In this document: positions 24,446 to 33,885 of the stretch, in pieces
How positions within the stretch are numbered: the first letter of the stretch is position 1
How the letters are laid out: each line of letters opens with the position of its first letter
Assembly: GCF_002242805.1 (NCBI RefSeq)
Contig: NZ_MCGQ01000007.1
Span: 558,001-622,000, forward strand
Length of the DNA: 64,000 nucleotides
Direction of reading: 5' to 3'
From: Streptomyces diastatochromogenes
Lineage (GTDB): Bacteria > Actinomycetota > Actinomycetes > Streptomycetales > Streptomycetaceae
Made by a program: the position numbers and the translations under genes
The notes under the pieces: model-generated
Told to the model about the DNA's origin: nothing
Databases searched by the model: none
The model's input: only the letters and a program-made list of their open reading frames with translations

Positions 24446-24483
24446 CCGAAGAGCGACCACCCGGATGGATGATCGCTCTTCGG
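24446..24483 (-). terminator. Attenuator or terminator after rplL
   Basis: CCGAAGAGCGA (24446-24456) pairs with TCGCTCTTCGG (24473-24483), an 11-bp stem with a 16-nt loop, 71 nt after rplL. E. coli has a partial terminator at the same place between rplL and rpoB; the same role here is inferred from position. Confidence 0.7.
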
Positions 24484-24553
24484 TGCGTTCGCGTTACAGC
24501 CCTAGGAGGCCGTACTCAGCGCGCGGAGAGAGTCGCGGAGACTCCGAGAGGTC

Positions 24554-24937
24554 TTACTTGACCTCGACGGAGGCGCCGGCGCCCTTGAGGGACTCGGCAG
24601 CCTTCTCGGCGGCGTCCTTGGCGACCTTCTCGAGGACCGGCTTCGGAGCGCCGTCCACGAGGTCCTTGGCCTCCTTCAGACCCAGGGAGGTCAGCTCACG
24701 CACGACCTTGATGACCTGGATCTTCTTGTCGCCGGCACCGGTGAGGATGACGTCGAACTCGTCCTTCTCCTCCTCGACCGGGGCGGCGGCGGCCGGGCCG
24801 GCCGGGCCCGCGACGGCGACCGCGGCGGCGGCGGTGACGTCGAACTTCTCCTCGAAGGCCTTCACGAACTCGGAGAGCTCGATGAGGGTCATCTCCTCGA
24901 ACTGGGCGAGCAGGTCTTCCTGGCTGAGCTTCGCCAT
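24554..24937 (-). CDS. rplL: 50S ribosomal protein L7/L12
   Basis: L12 forms the flexible stalk that recruits translational GTPases. The 127-aa product begins [16 protein letters not shown] and has the N-terminal dimerisation helices, an Ala/Gly/Pro hinge (about residues 38-57), and the C-terminal domain with [20 protein letters not shown]. The ATG has GGAAGGA upstream; the in-frame extension to 24955 is unnecessary. It is transcribed with rplJ, which lies 116 nt upstream. Confidence 0.98.
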   Translation of the reverse strand: MAKLSQEDLLAQFEEMTLIELSEFVKAFEEKFDVTAAAAVAVAGPAGPAAAAPVEEEKDEFDVILTGAGDKKIQVIKVVRELTSLGLKEAKDLVDGAPKPVLEKVAKDAAEKAAESLKGAGASVEVK

Positions 24938-25053
24938 GATGGGCGATCCTTCCACTAATTCGGCTGGTGCCGGATGTACTGGGTGAGGCGGGCGTACGTC
25001 GGCCCGCTGCGACCCGTGCCGCCTAGGCGGCCAAGGTCAGAAAGCGAGCCGAA

Positions 25054-25584
25054 TTACTCGGCACCGCCCTGCTCGTCCTGCTTGGCGCGAAGAGCGTCCA
25101 CGGTGCGGACGAGCTTCGAGGGAAGCGCCTGGAAGAGCTGAGCAGCCTGGGACTGCTTGCCCTTGAAGGCACCCGCCAGCTTGGAGAGCAGAACCTCGCG
25201 GGACTCGAGGTCCGCAAGCTTCTTGATCTCATCGGCGGACAGCGCCTTGCCGTCAAGGACACCGCCCTTGATGATGAGATTCGGGTTGTCCTTGGCGAAG
25301 TCACGGAGACCCTTCGCCGACTCCACCGGGTCACCGGTGACGAAGGCGACGGCCGTCGGACCAGCGAAGAGCTGGTCGTCCAGCGTGATCCCGGCCTCGT
25401 TGGCCGCAATCTTGGTCAGCGTGTTCTTCACCACGGCGTACTGGGCGTTCTCACCGAGCGACCGGCGCAGCGTCTTGAGCTGCGCCACGGTGAGACCGCG
25501 GTACTCGGTCAGCACGGCGGCGTTGGAGCTGCGGAACTTGTCCGTCAGCTCGGCAACCGCGGCAGCCTTGTCGGGCCTCGCCAT
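25054..25584 (-). CDS. rplJ: 50S ribosomal protein L10
   Basis: L10 anchors L12 dimers to the ribosome stalk base. The 176-aa product begins [20 protein letters not shown] and contains [20 protein letters not shown] (RNA-binding domain) and a C-terminal helix that binds L12. The ATG at 25584 follows GGAAGGAGG; the longer reading to 25695 lies in the leader. In other bacteria L10-L12 represses its own mRNA through a leader structure, and there is a structured 314-nt leader here. Confidence 0.98.
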   Translation of the reverse strand: MARPDKAAAVAELTDKFRSSNAAVLTEYRGLTVAQLKTLRRSLGENAQYAVVKNTLTKIAANEAGITLDDQLFAGPTAVAFVTGDPVESAKGLRDFAKDNPNLIIKGGVLDGKALSADEIKKLADLESREVLLSKLAGAFKGKQSQAAQLFQALPSKLVRTVDALRAKQDEQGGAE

Positions 25585-25898
25585 AGAGCCTCGGCCTCCT
25601 TCCGGGTGATTCTGACCGCGCGGACCCGAAGGAGGACTGGGGAAAACGAAACGCCCCGGCGCAGGCGCTCGGGGCGGACTCGACCGGCCGCACACGAGTG
25701 AACGTGTGCCCCGGGAGTACTTCCACAGTCACCTGCGCGGGTCGTCCACTTTGCAGCGGATCCTTCGGCCACCGCACCCTCGTTCGAGCGCGCGGCAACG
25801 ACCAGCGGTCTTTGGCTTCTGTAGGAGAGTACGGGACCGGGGCGCTGTCGAGCAAATCGGGCTCTACGGAGCCGCCCCGGTCCTTCTGCGTGCCGGAC
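25585..25898 (-). promoter_or_regulatory. rplJ 5' leader, candidate L10 leader
   Basis: A 314-nt region separates the lipoprotein gene from rplJ. It holds a hairpin, GCACACG (25690-25696) with CGTGTGC (25703-25709), and a G+C-rich stem-like stretch around 25650-25680. Position and structure fit an L10-binding autoregulatory leader, a known ribosomal leader class. I did not verify the covariance model or the kink-turn, and a promoter must also lie here. Confidence 0.45.
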
Positions 25899-26816
25899 TC
25901 AGGAGGCGCTGGTGGTGCTGCTGCCCGAGACGGTCCCGGGACCGCCGGCCTTCATCAGCTCCGTGAAGTCCTTGGTGTCGGAAGCCGGGGGCGCCTCGGC
26001 GGCGACCTTCACGCCGTAGTCGCTGTAGTAGGCCGTGCTGATCATGGTGCCGGTCGCCATGTCCGCCTTCTCGACCTTCTTGACCAGCAGGTCCTGGCCG
26101 TCGACCCAGATGTCGATGGTCTCCGTGGTGACGCCCGCCTGGCTGAGCTGCTTCTTCAGGCCGGCCAGCTGGTCGGCGGTGAGGTTGCTGTTCTTGTCGG
26201 CGAGGCCGGCGACGTTGACCGTGCCCGAGTAGTGCGTGGCGTCGACGCCGGAGACCTTCTCCTGGCCGACCTTCTTCACGTCACCGGAGGCCAGCAGCAG
26301 CTTCACCGACTGGTTCGGCGTGGTGTTCTGCATCTGGTCCTTGAGGTACGCGCCGGAGCTGCCGCCGAGTTTGGCGAGGTCGTCGTACGCGTACTTGATC
26401 CAGTGCTTGCCGCCGAACTGCGCGGCGAACTTCTCGCTCATCTTCGCGTAGTAGGCGTCCGGCAGATAGCGGGCCTCCATCGACGTGGTGCCGGCCTTGC
26501 GCATCGCGTCGGCCATCTTGCCGCCGGTGTACGTGATGGTGAGGTTGCCCTTGAGGCCGTCGCCCCAGGCGAGGGCGCCGTTGGCGGTCATCGACATGGT
26601 GTCGCCGAGGGTCGTGCTGGAGCGGACCTTGGCGGACTCGGCCTTGTCCGTGGACTTCTCGGCGGAGCGCAGGGCGGCGAGGGGGCTGACATGCGTGACG
26701 CTCTTGCCGACCGACTTGTCGCCCTTCCCGGATTCGGAGCCGCAGGCGGCCACGCCGGTCAGCGCGGTCACCAGCGCGACGGAAAGGGTCACCCGGCGTA
26801 CGGTCGTGCTCTTCAT
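25899..26816 (-). CDS. Lipoprotein, LppX/LprG-like
   Basis: The 305-aa product has a lipoprotein signal (RVTLSVALVTALTG, lipobox TGVAAC with Cys about residue 25), then a Lys/Ser-rich linker and a long beta-rich domain. Segments such as GTVNVAGLADKNSNLTADQL and ETIDIWVDGQDLLVKKVEKA resemble the LolA/LppX-type fold, in which lipoproteins bind acyl lipids. A cargo cannot be told from sequence. It lies between rplA and rplJ but is unrelated to translation. A terminator at 26900-26936 precedes it, so it probably has its own promoter. Confidence 0.85.
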   Translation of the reverse strand: MKSTTVRRVTLSVALVTALTGVAACGSESGKGDKSVGKSVTHVSPLAALRSAEKSTDKAESAKVRSSTTLGDTMSMTANGALAWGDGLKGNLTITYTGGKMADAMRKAGTTSMEARYLPDAYYAKMSEKFAAQFGGKHWIKYAYDDLAKLGGSSGAYLKDQMQNTTPNQSVKLLLASGDVKKVGQEKVSGVDATHYSGTVNVAGLADKNSNLTADQLAGLKKQLSQAGVTTETIDIWVDGQDLLVKKVEKADMATGTMISTAYYSDYGVKVAAEAPPASDTKDFTELMKAGGPGTVSGSSTTSAS

Positions 26817-26899
26817 GTAGTCCCACCCCTATGCGAGTCCTGTGCCTGCAACGTAACGCAGGCCACTGACAGTCGTACGAAAAGTCGCACAAAGAAAGG

Positions 26900-26936
26900 A
26901 CGGGCCCCGAACCTCGTAGGTTCCAGGGCCCGCCCT
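26900..26936 (-). terminator. Terminator of rplK-rplA
   Basis: An extended hairpin: GACGGGCCC pairs with GGGCCCGCC on the outside and GAACCT with AGGTTC on the inside, with loop CGT. It lies 45 nt after the rplA stop. Confidence 0.8.
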
Positions 26937-26980
26937 CTGCTTACGCGTACCTGACGCGGCTACCTAGGTGAGCGCGGGGC

Positions 26981-27706
26981 TCAGACGGCGGCCGGGTCCT
27001 CCTCGACGAGGAGGTTACGGGTGCGGTTCGGGTCGACCGGGATGCCGGGGCCCATCGTGGTGGTGATGGCGGCCTTCTTGATGTAGCGACCCTTGGCGGC
27101 GGACGGCTTCAGACGGAGGATCTCCTCCAGCGCGGCGCCGTAGTTCTCCACCAGCTTGGTGTCGTCGAAGGACGCCTTGCCGATGATGAAGTGCAGGTTC
27201 GAGTGCTTGTCGACGCGGAACTCGATCTTGCCGCCCTTGATGTCGTTGACGGCCTTGACCACGTCGGGGGTGACGGTGCCGGTCTTCGGGTTCGGCATCA
27301 GACCACGCGGACCGAGCACGCGGCCGAGGCGGCCGACCTTGCCCATGAGGTCCGGGGTGGCGACGACGGCGTCGAAGTCCAGACGACCCTTCGACACCTC
27401 GTCGATCAGCTCGTCGGAGCCGACGATGTCGGCGCCCGCGGCACGCGCGGCCTCGGCACGGTCACCGGTCGCGAAGACCAGGACCCGGGCGGTCTTACCG
27501 GTGCCGTGCGGGAGGTTCACGGTGCCACGGACCATCTGGTCGGCCTTGCGCGGGTCGACACCCAGACGGAAGGCGACCTCGACAGTGCCGTCGAACTTGG
27601 TCGTGGAGGTCTCCTTGGCGAGACGGACGGCCTCGAGCGGGGCGTACAGCTTCTCCCGGTCGATCTTGGCGTCCGCAGCGCGGAGAGCCTTGCTGCGCTT
27701 GCTCAC
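26981..27706 (-). CDS. rplA: 50S ribosomal protein L1
   Basis: L1 forms the mobile stalk that helps release E-site tRNA. The 241-aa product begins [20 protein letters not shown] and has [40 protein letters not shown] (about residues 128-147), and a C-terminus ending VEEDPAAV. The length is slightly above E. coli L1. It follows rplK by 81 nt. L1 often represses the rplKA transcript; no such site was identified. Confidence 0.98.
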   Translation of the reverse strand: MSKRSKALRAADAKIDREKLYAPLEAVRLAKETSTTKFDGTVEVAFRLGVDPRKADQMVRGTVNLPHGTGKTARVLVFATGDRAEAARAAGADIVGSDELIDEVSKGRLDFDAVVATPDLMGKVGRLGRVLGPRGLMPNPKTGTVTPDVVKAVNDIKGGKIEFRVDKHSNLHFIIGKASFDDTKLVENYGAALEEILRLKPSAAKGRYIKKAAITTTMGPGIPVDPNRTRNLLVEEDPAAV

Positions 27707-27787
27707 AACTGCTCCTGTGTGTTCTGAGAGGAGTCGTGGTGTACGGGCCGAGCAGGCCCTACCACGGTGGTTCTACGAAGGTGGGGG

Positions 27788-28222
27788 TCAGCCCTCGACC
27801 GTGATGCCCATGGAACGGGCGGTGCCGGCGATGATCTTCGACGCGGCGTCCAGGTCGTTGGCGTTGAGGTCGGGCAGCTTGGTCTGGGCGATCTCGCGGA
27901 CCTGCGCCTCGGTGATCTTGGCGACCTTGGTCTTGTGCGGCTCGCCGGAGCCCTTCTCGACACCCGCGGCCTTGAGGATCATCTTCGCGGCCGGCGGCGT
28001 CTTGGTGACGAAGGTGAAGGAACGGTCCTCGTAGACCGTGATCTCCACCGGGATGACCCAGCCACGCTGCGACTCGGTCGCGGCGTTGTAGGCCTTGCAG
28101 AACTCCATGATGTTGACGCCGTGCTGACCGAGCGCGGGGCCGACCGGCGGGGCCGGGTTCGCCGCACCGGCGTTGATCTGGAGCTTGATGAGCCCCGTGA
28201 CCTTCTTCTTCTTGGGAGGCAT
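27788..28222 (-). CDS. rplK: 50S ribosomal protein L11
   Basis: L11 binds the GTPase-associated region of 23S rRNA and is needed for RelA activation. The 144-aa product begins [20 protein letters not shown] and contains the N-terminal domain signature [20 protein letters not shown] and the C-terminal [20 protein letters not shown]. The in-frame stretch up to 28651 lies across the nusG gap and is not coding. It pairs with rplA in one transcription unit. Confidence 0.98.
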
Positions 28223-28329
28223 AGCTCTCCGGGTCCTTTCAATTCGGGTCCATGCCCGCGCGCGGGGACCACCCGGACGTAGGCATACCGCACAACGATA
28301 ACGGGTATGGATGCGCGGCCAAAAACCGA

Positions 28330-28366
28330 GCAGGTCAGACCGGCTGTAGCAGCCTGCCTGACCTGC
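28330..28366 (-). terminator. Hairpin between nusG and rplK
   Basis: GCAGGTCAG (28330-28338) pairs with CTGACCTGC (28358-28366), with an inner GGCTG/CAGCC stem. It lies 56 nt after nusG and probably ends secE-nusG before the rplK promoter. Confidence 0.7.
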
Positions 28367-28421
28367 GCGGAAGCGGTTCGTCCAGAAGGAGCTGGTTCTT
28401 GGGAACCCGCTTCCTGATGAA

Positions 28422-29276
28422 CTAGTTCTTCTGGATCTGGTCGAAGGAGAGCTCGACCGGCGTCTCGCGGCCGAAGATCTCCACCAGGCCCTTGACCTTC
28501 TTCGAGTCGGGGTTGATCTCGTTGATGGTCGCCTGGAGCGTGGCGAACGGGCCGTCGGTGACGGTGACCGAGTCGCCGACCTCGAAGTCCAGCACCTGGA
28601 CCTCGACCTTGCGCTGCGGGGCGGGCTTACCCTCGGCCTCGGCGGCCTCACGGGCGGCCTTCTCCTCCGCCTCCGGGGCGAGCATCTTGACGATCTCGTC
28701 CAGGGTCAGCGGGTAGGGGTCGTAGGCGTTGCCCACGAAGCCGGTGACGCCGGGGGTGTTGCGGACGACGCCCCAGGACTCGTTGGTCAGGTCCATGCGG
28801 ACCAGGACGTAACCCGGCAGCTTGTTCTGCTTGATCGTCTTGCGGTCGCCGTTCTTGATCTGGACGACCTCTTCCTGCGGCACCTCGGCCTGGAAGATGT
28901 AGTCCTCGACGTTCAGCGAGACGGCACGCTGCTCCAGGTTCGTCTTCACGCGGTTCTCGTAGCCGGCGTACGTGTGGATGACGTACCACTCGCCGGGCAG
29001 GGACCGCAGCTCCTCGCGCAGAGCCTCGACGGGGTCGACCGGGGCGGCGGCCTCCGCCTCGACCTCTTCCTCGACCTCTTCCTCGATCTCTTCTTCGGTC
29101 TCGGCCGCTTCCTCGGCCTCGTCCTCGACGTGCAGCGCGGCCTCCTCGGCCGGCTCGCCAGCCTCGGCCTCGGCAGCCTCGAACTCGTCCTGCTCGTCCG
29201 CGCCCTCGACGATGTCGAGCTCGTCGTCCACCGTCTCGTCCGGCTCGATGGCGTCGTTCAGGTTCGGGTCAGACAC
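28422..29276 (-). CDS. nusG: Transcription termination/antitermination factor NusG
   Basis: NusG binds RNA polymerase and links it to Rho or the ribosome (S10). The 284-aa product has a long acidic N-terminal extension (about residues 1-95, Glu/Ala-rich), the NGN domain ([20 protein letters not shown], then [20 protein letters not shown]), and the C-terminal KOW domain ([19 protein letters not shown]). The acidic extension is usual in streptomycetes. It follows secE by 80 nt. Confidence 0.98.
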   Translation of the reverse strand: MSDPNLNDAIEPDETVDDELDIVEGADEQDEFEAAEAEAGEPAEEAALHVEDEAEEAAETEEEIEEEVEEEVEAEAAAPVDPVEALREELRSLPGEWYVIHTYAGYENRVKTNLEQRAVSLNVEDYIFQAEVPQEEVVQIKNGDRKTIKQNKLPGYVLVRMDLTNESWGVVRNTPGVTGFVGNAYDPYPLTLDEIVKMLAPEAEEKAAREAAEAEGKPAPQRKVEVQVLDFEVGDSVTVTDGPFATLQATINEINPDSKKVKGLVEIFGRETPVELSFDQIQKN

Positions 29277-29356
29277 GATGGCTGCTTCTTCCTGGATACA
29301 TAGGGGTGGAACATGCGAAAACGGGCGCCGGTACCACGGCGCCCTTCGCTCTTGGC

Positions 29357-29644
29357 TCAGCCGAAGACGTACTTGGCCGCGTGGTTGAGCCCATAGTCAA
29401 TCACGGTCACCAGGGCGATCATGATCGTGACGAAGAAGATCACCACGGTGGTGTACGACGTCAGCTGGTTACGCGTCGGCCAGACGACCTTGCGGAGTTC
29501 CGCGACGACCTGGCGGTAGAAGATGGCGAGGCGCTTCAGCGGGCCCTTCTTGGCGCGCTTGCCGCCCTTGCGGGCCTTCTTCTTGGTCTCCAGCGCTTCG
29601 TCCTGAGCATCAGGCGTGTCGATGGAGCCCACGGCGTCCGTCAT
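29357..29644 (-). CDS. secE: Preprotein translocase subunit SecE
   Basis: SecE clamps SecY in the SecYEG channel. The 95-aa product has a Lys-rich cytoplasmic N-terminus, the amphipathic signature [20 protein letters not shown] (about residues 42-61), and one membrane segment ([19 protein letters not shown]). It is the short single-span form common in Gram-positives. It precedes nusG and follows tRNA-Trp, as in many actinobacteria. Confidence 0.97.
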   Translation of the reverse strand: MTDAVGSIDTPDAQDEALETKKKARKGGKRAKKGPLKRLAIFYRQVVAELRKVVWPTRNQLTSYTTVVIFFVTIMIALVTVIDYGLNHAAKYVFG

Positions 29645-29749
29645 TCGTCCTCACCTGATTCCGGGTCGTGGCCGTGCCGCGCCCGGTCTGAGCCGCACGG
29701 CGGTGCATCGCTGTACGTACATGTGCACACATCCTGGCGGTGTGTGTAG

Positions 29750-29822
29750 CAGGGCCGGAGGGACTTGAACCCCCAACCGCCGGTTTTGGAGACCGGTGCT
29801 CTACCAATTGAGCTACGACCCT
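29750..29822 (-). tRNA. trpT: tRNA-Trp (anticodon CCA)
   Basis: The reverse strand starts AGGGTCGTAGCTCAATTGGT and ends CGGCCCT plus discriminator G. The acceptor stem pairs over 7 bp (one G-U), the anticodon loop is CTCCAAA with CCA, and the T arm is GGGGG-TTCAAGT-CCCTC. CCA is not encoded at the 3' end. It lies 105 nt upstream of secE, as in mycobacteria. Confidence 0.97.
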
Positions 29823-30083
29823 TTGTGTGTCCCCCAACGTACCGCATCCGGCCGTGTGCTCGGTGTGCACCGGTTGTGGAGCGGCTGCTGAAGGCCAACG
29901 AGGTGAGAGTGTACGTGGTCCGCGGCCCGGCGTCGAACAGAAAGTGCCTGTCCGGAGTCACGGGACCGAAGATCGTCCTGGCCGGGGGCCGGATTCGGAT
30001 CCCTGTTCACGTCCCGACCCCTTGTTGTTCAGTCCGTGAAACCCGCGTGCCGGGGGTGTTTCCGGTCTGAAACGATGGGCCCC

Positions 30084-31310
30084 ATGAGCGCTGCAATCCC
30101 TCCCACCGAGCGCCGGGTCTCCGCCCGAGTCGGCGCGATCTCCGAGTCCGCCACCCTCGCCGTGGACGCCAAGGCCAAGGCCCTGAAGGCCGCCGGGCGT
30201 CCGGTGATCGGCTTCGGCGCCGGTGAGCCCGACTTCCCGACCCCGGACTACATCGTCGAAGCCGCGATCGAGGCCTGCAAGAACCCGAAGTACCACCGCT
30301 ACACCCCGGCCGGCGGCCTGCCCGAGCTGAAGGCCGCGATCGCCGCGAAGACGCTGCGCGACTCGGGCTACGAGGTCGACCCGGCCCAGATCCTGGTCAC
30401 CAACGGCGGCAAGCAGGCCATCTACGAGGCCTTCGCCGCGATCCTCGACCCGGGCGACGAGGTCATCGTCCCGGCGCCGTACTGGACGACGTACCCGGAG
30501 TCGATCCGCCTGGCCGGCGGCGTGCCGGTGGAGGTCGTCGCCGACGAGACGACCGGCTACCGGGTGAGCGTGGAGCAGCTGGAGGCGGCCCGCACGGAGA
30601 AGACGAAGGTGGTGCTCTTCGTCTCCCCGTCGAACCCGACCGGCGCGGTCTACAGCCAGGAGGAGGCCGAGGCGATCGGCCGCTGGGCCGTCGAGCACGG
30701 CCTGTGGGTCCTCACGGACGAGATCTACGAGCACCTCGTCTACGGCGACGCGAAGTTCACCTCGCTGCCGGCGCTCCTGCCCGAGCTGCGCGACAAGTGC
30801 ATCGTGGTCAACGGTGTGGCGAAGACGTACGCCATGACCGGCTGGCGGGTGGGCTGGGTCATCGGCCCGAAGGACGTCGTCAAGGCCGCGACGAACCTGC
30901 AGTCGCACGCCACCTCGAACGTCTCCAACGTGGCCCAGGTGGCCGCCCTGGCCGCCGTCTCCGGCGACCTGGAGGCCGTGGCGAAGATGCGCGAGGCCTT
31001 CGACCGGCGCCGCAAGACGATCGTGCGGATGCTCAACGAGATCGACGGCGTGCTCTGCCCCGAGCCCGAGGGCGCGTTCTACGCCTACCCGTCGGTCAAG
31101 GGCCTGCTCGGCAAGGAGATCCGCGGCAAGCGCCCGCAGGACAGCGTCGAGCTGGCCGCGCTGATCCTGGAGGAGGCCGAGGTCGCGGTCGTCCCGGGCG
31201 AGGCCTTCGGCACGCCGGGCTACCTGCGGCTGTCGTACGCGCTCGGTGACGAGGACCTCGTCGAGGGCGTGAGCCGGATGCAGAAGCTGCTGGCGGAGGC
31301 GCGGGACTGA
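30084..31310 (+). CDS. aspC: Pyridoxal-phosphate aspartate aminotransferase (class I/II)
   Basis: It transfers the amino group between aspartate and 2-oxoglutarate using pyridoxal phosphate. The 408-aa product has [19 protein letters not shown] near the N-terminus, the [11 protein letters not shown] segment, [11 protein letters not shown] (about residues 181-191), DEIYEHLVY, the PLP lysine region ([17 protein letters not shown], with Lys about residue 250), and an arginine near the C-terminus (GYLRLSYAL). The start at 30084 ([11 protein letters not shown]) fits homologues; an earlier in-frame ATG at 30075 is possible. The exact substrate is inferred from the subfamily. A terminator follows. 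Confidence 0.92.
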   Translation: MSAAIPPTERRVSARVGAISESATLAVDAKAKALKAAGRPVIGFGAGEPDFPTPDYIVEAAIEACKNPKYHRYTPAGGLPELKAAIAAKTLRDSGYEVDPAQILVTNGGKQAIYEAFAAILDPGDEVIVPAPYWTTYPESIRLAGGVPVEVVADETTGYRVSVEQLEAARTEKTKVVLFVSPSNPTGAVYSQEEAEAIGRWAVEHGLWVLTDEIYEHLVYGDAKFTSLPALLPELRDKCIVVNGVAKTYAMTGWRVGWVIGPKDVVKAATNLQSHATSNVSNVAQVAALAAVSGDLEAVAKMREAFDRRRKTIVRMLNEIDGVLCPEPEGAFYAYPSVKGLLGKEIRGKRPQDSVELAALILEEAEVAVVPGEAFGTPGYLRLSYALGDEDLVEGVSRMQKLLAEARD

Positions 31311-31336
31311 GGTCCTTTGCGCCTCACGCGCGCGTG

Positions 31337-31366
31337 CGGGCCGTTTCCCTCCGGGGAGGCGGCCCG
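31337..31366 (+). terminator. Terminator after the aminotransferase gene
   Basis: CGGGCCG (31337-31343) pairs with CGGCCCG (31360-31366), with further pairing of CCCTCC-like and GGGG bases inside. It lies 27 nt after the stop and before add. Confidence 0.65.
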
Positions 31367-31440
31367 TTCGCATGTGCGAGCAAGACCACGTTCGGGGAAA
31401 GAGCTACCGGCGCGACCGGGACGTACGGCAGGATCCTGGG

Positions 31441-32481
31441 ATGGAGCGTGTACGTGATCTCTCTGAGCTGCCGAAAGCCCATCTGCACCTGCACTTCACC
31501 GGCTCGATGCGGCCGGGGACCGTCCTGGAGCTGGCCGACAAGTACGGCGTGCGCCTGCCCGAGACGCTGACCGAGGCACTGACCAGCGGCGAGCCGCCGA
31601 AGCTGCGCGCCACGGACGAGCGCGGATGGTTCCGCTTCCAGCGGCTGTACGACGCGGCGCGCTCCTGCCTCCGGGAGCCGGAGGACATCCAGCGGCTGGT
31701 CCGGGAGGCCGCCGAGGAGGACCTGAAGGACGGCTCGGGCTGGCTGGAGATCCAGGTGGACCCGACGTCGTACGCGCCCCGGCTGGGCGGTCTGCTCCCG
31801 GCCCTGGAGGTCATCCTGGACGCGGTGGACACGACGGTGCGGGAGACCGGGCTCGGGATGCGGGTCCTGGTGGCGGCGAACCGTATGAAGCACCCCCTGG
31901 ACGCGCGCACGCTGGCCCGGCTCGCGGTGCGGTACGCCGACCGGGGTGTGGTCGGCTTCGGGCTGTCCAACGACGAGCGGCGGGGCATGGCGCGGGACTT
32001 CGACCGCGCGTTCGCCATCGCACGCGAGGGCGGCCTGCTGTCGGCTCCGCACGGCGGCGAGCTGACCGGCCCGGCGTCGGTGCGCGACTGCCTGGACGAC
32101 CTGCATGCCTCGCGGATCGGGCACGGCGTGCGCGCGGCGGAGGACCCGCGGCTGCTGAAGCGGCTGGCCGACCGGGAGGTGACCTGCGAGGTGTGCCCGG
32201 CCTCGAACGTGGCGCTCGGTGTCTACGAGAAGCCGGAGGACGTGCCGCTGCGCACGCTCTTCGAGGCGGGCGTCCCGATGGCCCTCGGCGCCGACGACCC
32301 GCTGCTGTTCGGGTCCCGGCTGGCCGCCCAGTACGAGATCGCCCGCCAGCACCACGGCTTCACGGACGCGGAGCTGGCGGAGCTGGCCCGGCAGTCGGTG
32401 CGGGGCTCCGCGGCGCCGGAGGACGTCAAAGCACGGCTGCTGGCCGGCGTGGACGACTGGCTGACTCGCCCGGCCGTCTGA
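31441..32481 (+). CDS. add: Adenosine deaminase
   Basis: It hydrolyses adenosine (and deoxyadenosine) to inosine in purine salvage. The 346-aa product has the zinc motif HLHLHFTGS (His14, His16, His18) in place of the usual ELHVHLDG, then SAPHGGELTGP (catalytic Glu), RIGHGVRAAED, VCPASNVALGVY and GADDPLLF (metal Asp). All expected catalytic features are therefore present. I chose the ATG at 31441 because AGGA lies 11 nt upstream; a longer in-frame start at 31372 is unlikely. A related substrate such as adenine cannot be excluded. Its 3' end overlaps the opposing gene by 56 nt. Confidence 0.9.
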   Translation: MERVRDLSELPKAHLHLHFTGSMRPGTVLELADKYGVRLPETLTEALTSGEPPKLRATDERGWFRFQRLYDAARSCLREPEDIQRLVREAAEEDLKDGSGWLEIQVDPTSYAPRLGGLLPALEVILDAVDTTVRETGLGMRVLVAANRMKHPLDARTLARLAVRYADRGVVGFGLSNDERRGMARDFDRAFAIAREGGLLSAPHGGELTGPASVRDCLDDLHASRIGHGVRAAEDPRLLKRLADREVTCEVCPASNVALGVYEKPEDVPLRTLFEAGVPMALGADDPLLFGSRLAAQYEIARQHHGFTDAELAELARQSVRGSAAPEDVKARLLAGVDDWLTRPAV

Positions 32482-33136
32482 AGTGGGCGTAGGGCGGATA
32501 CGCCTGGAAGCAGATCATCACCTCGGGGCTCCGCCACGGGTCCGCCTCGGACTGCAGGCCGCGGACGCAGCCCATGAGGGCGGAGCCGCCCTTCACGATC
32601 CGCTTCTGGCGCGGGCCCCAGCCGGCCGCGGACGCGCATGACATGGCCGTGTCGGCGAAGACGTCACGGCTGCCGATGAGGAAGAACGTCCGCGCGTGTG
32701 TGGTGTGACGCAGCTCGTCCCGGAAGCCACTGTCGTCGCGGCGTCGCTCCCAGGCGGCCGCGTCCCGCGCGGTGCGCGCCTCGTCGGTGCGGACGGTGAG
32801 TGGGGTGCCTCCGCCCAGCCTGCGGCGCAGCTCGGGCCACTGGCTGGGCCGCAGCCCGTAGGTGTGGTGGACCAGGACCAGGTCGACCAGGTCGCCGCAG
32901 CCTCCGTGGTGCGCGGTGACGGTGTCGCGCAGCGGAACGTGGACGACGGTGTGCCGCGAGTAGGCGGCGAAGGAGAACAGGCCGGCCAGCCGGTTGAGCC
33001 CGTCGTGGTCGCCGGTCAGGACGCCGTACGGCGCCGGGTCGCGCAGTGACGTGTGGCGCAGGGGCTGCCAGGGCTGGACCACGCGGTGTTCGTGCGGCCC
33101 GGTCCTGAACCGGAACTCTCGCAGTTTCAGCCGCAT
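32426..33136 (-). CDS. Hypothetical protein, possibly cotranscribed with the TetR gene
   Basis: I do not recognise this 236-aa protein. It begins MRLKLREFRFRTGPHEHR and has no signal peptide or clear membrane segment. Its middle reads DLVDLVLVHHTYGLRPSQWP and RTFFLIGSRDVFADTAMSCA. The stop lies within the 3' end of add on the other strand (56-nt overlap). It starts 54 nt after the TetR stop on the same strand, so one transcript is possible. No ribosome site is visible at the ATG. Coding seems likely because the frame stays open for 711 nt and reads as ordinary protein. Confidence 0.6.
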   Translation of the reverse strand: MRLKLREFRFRTGPHEHRVVQPWQPLRHTSLRDPAPYGVLTGDHDGLNRLAGLFSFAAYSRHTVVHVPLRDTVTAHHGGCGDLVDLVLVHHTYGLRPSQWPELRRRLGGGTPLTVRTDEARTARDAAAWERRRDDSGFRDELRHTTHARTFFLIGSRDVFADTAMSCASAAGWGPRQKRIVKGGSALMGCVRGLQSEADPWRSPEVMICFQAYPPYAHFRRPGESASRPRRPAAVL

Positions 33137-33190
33137 GTGCGATGCGTCATACCGTCGGATTCGCTCATGGCGTCGGGTTCGGTCATGGCA

Positions 33191-33826
33191 TCAGGGTCGC
33201 GACCGGCCGCCGTCGTCCGCAACGGGGTTTTCCGCGGCCACGCCGCCCAGCAGGGTGCGGGCGAGCCGGGTGGCGAACGCGTCCACGGGCGGTCCTTCGC
33301 CGCTCTCCGTGGCGTCGTAGGCGAAGGCACGCTGGGCGCAGGCGCCGAGGAGGAGCGAGGCGGCCGCGAAGGTGTCGGCCTCGGCGCGGACGCGGCCGGC
33401 GGCCTGCTCGGCGCGCAGATAGGCGTCCAGGCTCTCGATCGGCGTGTGCGGCCCGGAGCCGATCTTCCGCAGCGCCTCGTAGTGCCGCCGCTTGAGCTGC
33501 GTCTCGGCGTACAGAGAGGCGGCGATCGGGAAGCTCTGCTCGTAGAAGAGGGCCGCCTGGCGGGCGATCTCGGTGAGGTTCTCCTCCAGGGTGCCCTGGC
33601 CCGGTTCCGCCACGAGGCCGCTCAGCAGCGGGGTGAGCCGGGGCAGGCGCTCGGCCAGCACGCGGACGAACAGCTCCTCTTTGCTGTCGAAGTACTTGTA
33701 GAGCGCAGCCTCGGAGCAGCCGGCCGCCCTGGCGATCTCCTTGGTGGTGGCGCGGGCGAGTCCGACGGTGAGCATCAGCTCGTGAGCGGCGTCGAGGATG
33801 CGGACGCGCGCCGGCTTCGTCTCCAT
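33191..33826 (-). CDS. TetR-family transcriptional regulator
   Basis: The 211-aa product begins METKPARVRILDAAHELML and has the TetR helix-turn-helix ATTKEIARAAGCSEAALYKY then FDSKEELFVRVL (about residues 22-55). The C-terminal ligand domain is helical, and its ligand is unknown. The in-frame extension to 33907 would run through the operators at 33856-33905, so the ATG at 33826 is preferred. It is divergent from the NAD(P)-binding protein gene, and two palindromes lie between them; it probably represses both genes. Confidence 0.9.
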   Translation of the reverse strand: METKPARVRILDAAHELMLTVGLARATTKEIARAAGCSEAALYKYFDSKEELFVRVLAERLPRLTPLLSGLVAEPGQGTLEENLTEIARQAALFYEQSFPIAASLYAETQLKRRHYEALRKIGSGPHTPIESLDAYLRAEQAAGRVRAEADTFAAASLLLGACAQRAFAYDATESGEGPPVDAFATRLARTLLGGVAAENPVADDGGRSRP

Positions 33827-33855
33827 GGGACGTCCAATCGGGGCTTGACGGGTGG

Positions 33856-33871
33856 GTGAGTGCTTACTCAC
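33856..33871. promoter_or_regulatory. Candidate TetR operator 1
   Basis: GTGAGTGCTTACTCAC is a perfect-armed palindrome (GTGAGT/ACTCAC) 30 nt upstream of the TetR ATG. Spacing from the start suits repression of the TetR gene. Confidence 0.7.
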
Positions 33872-33885
33872 TCTAGAAGAAACCT

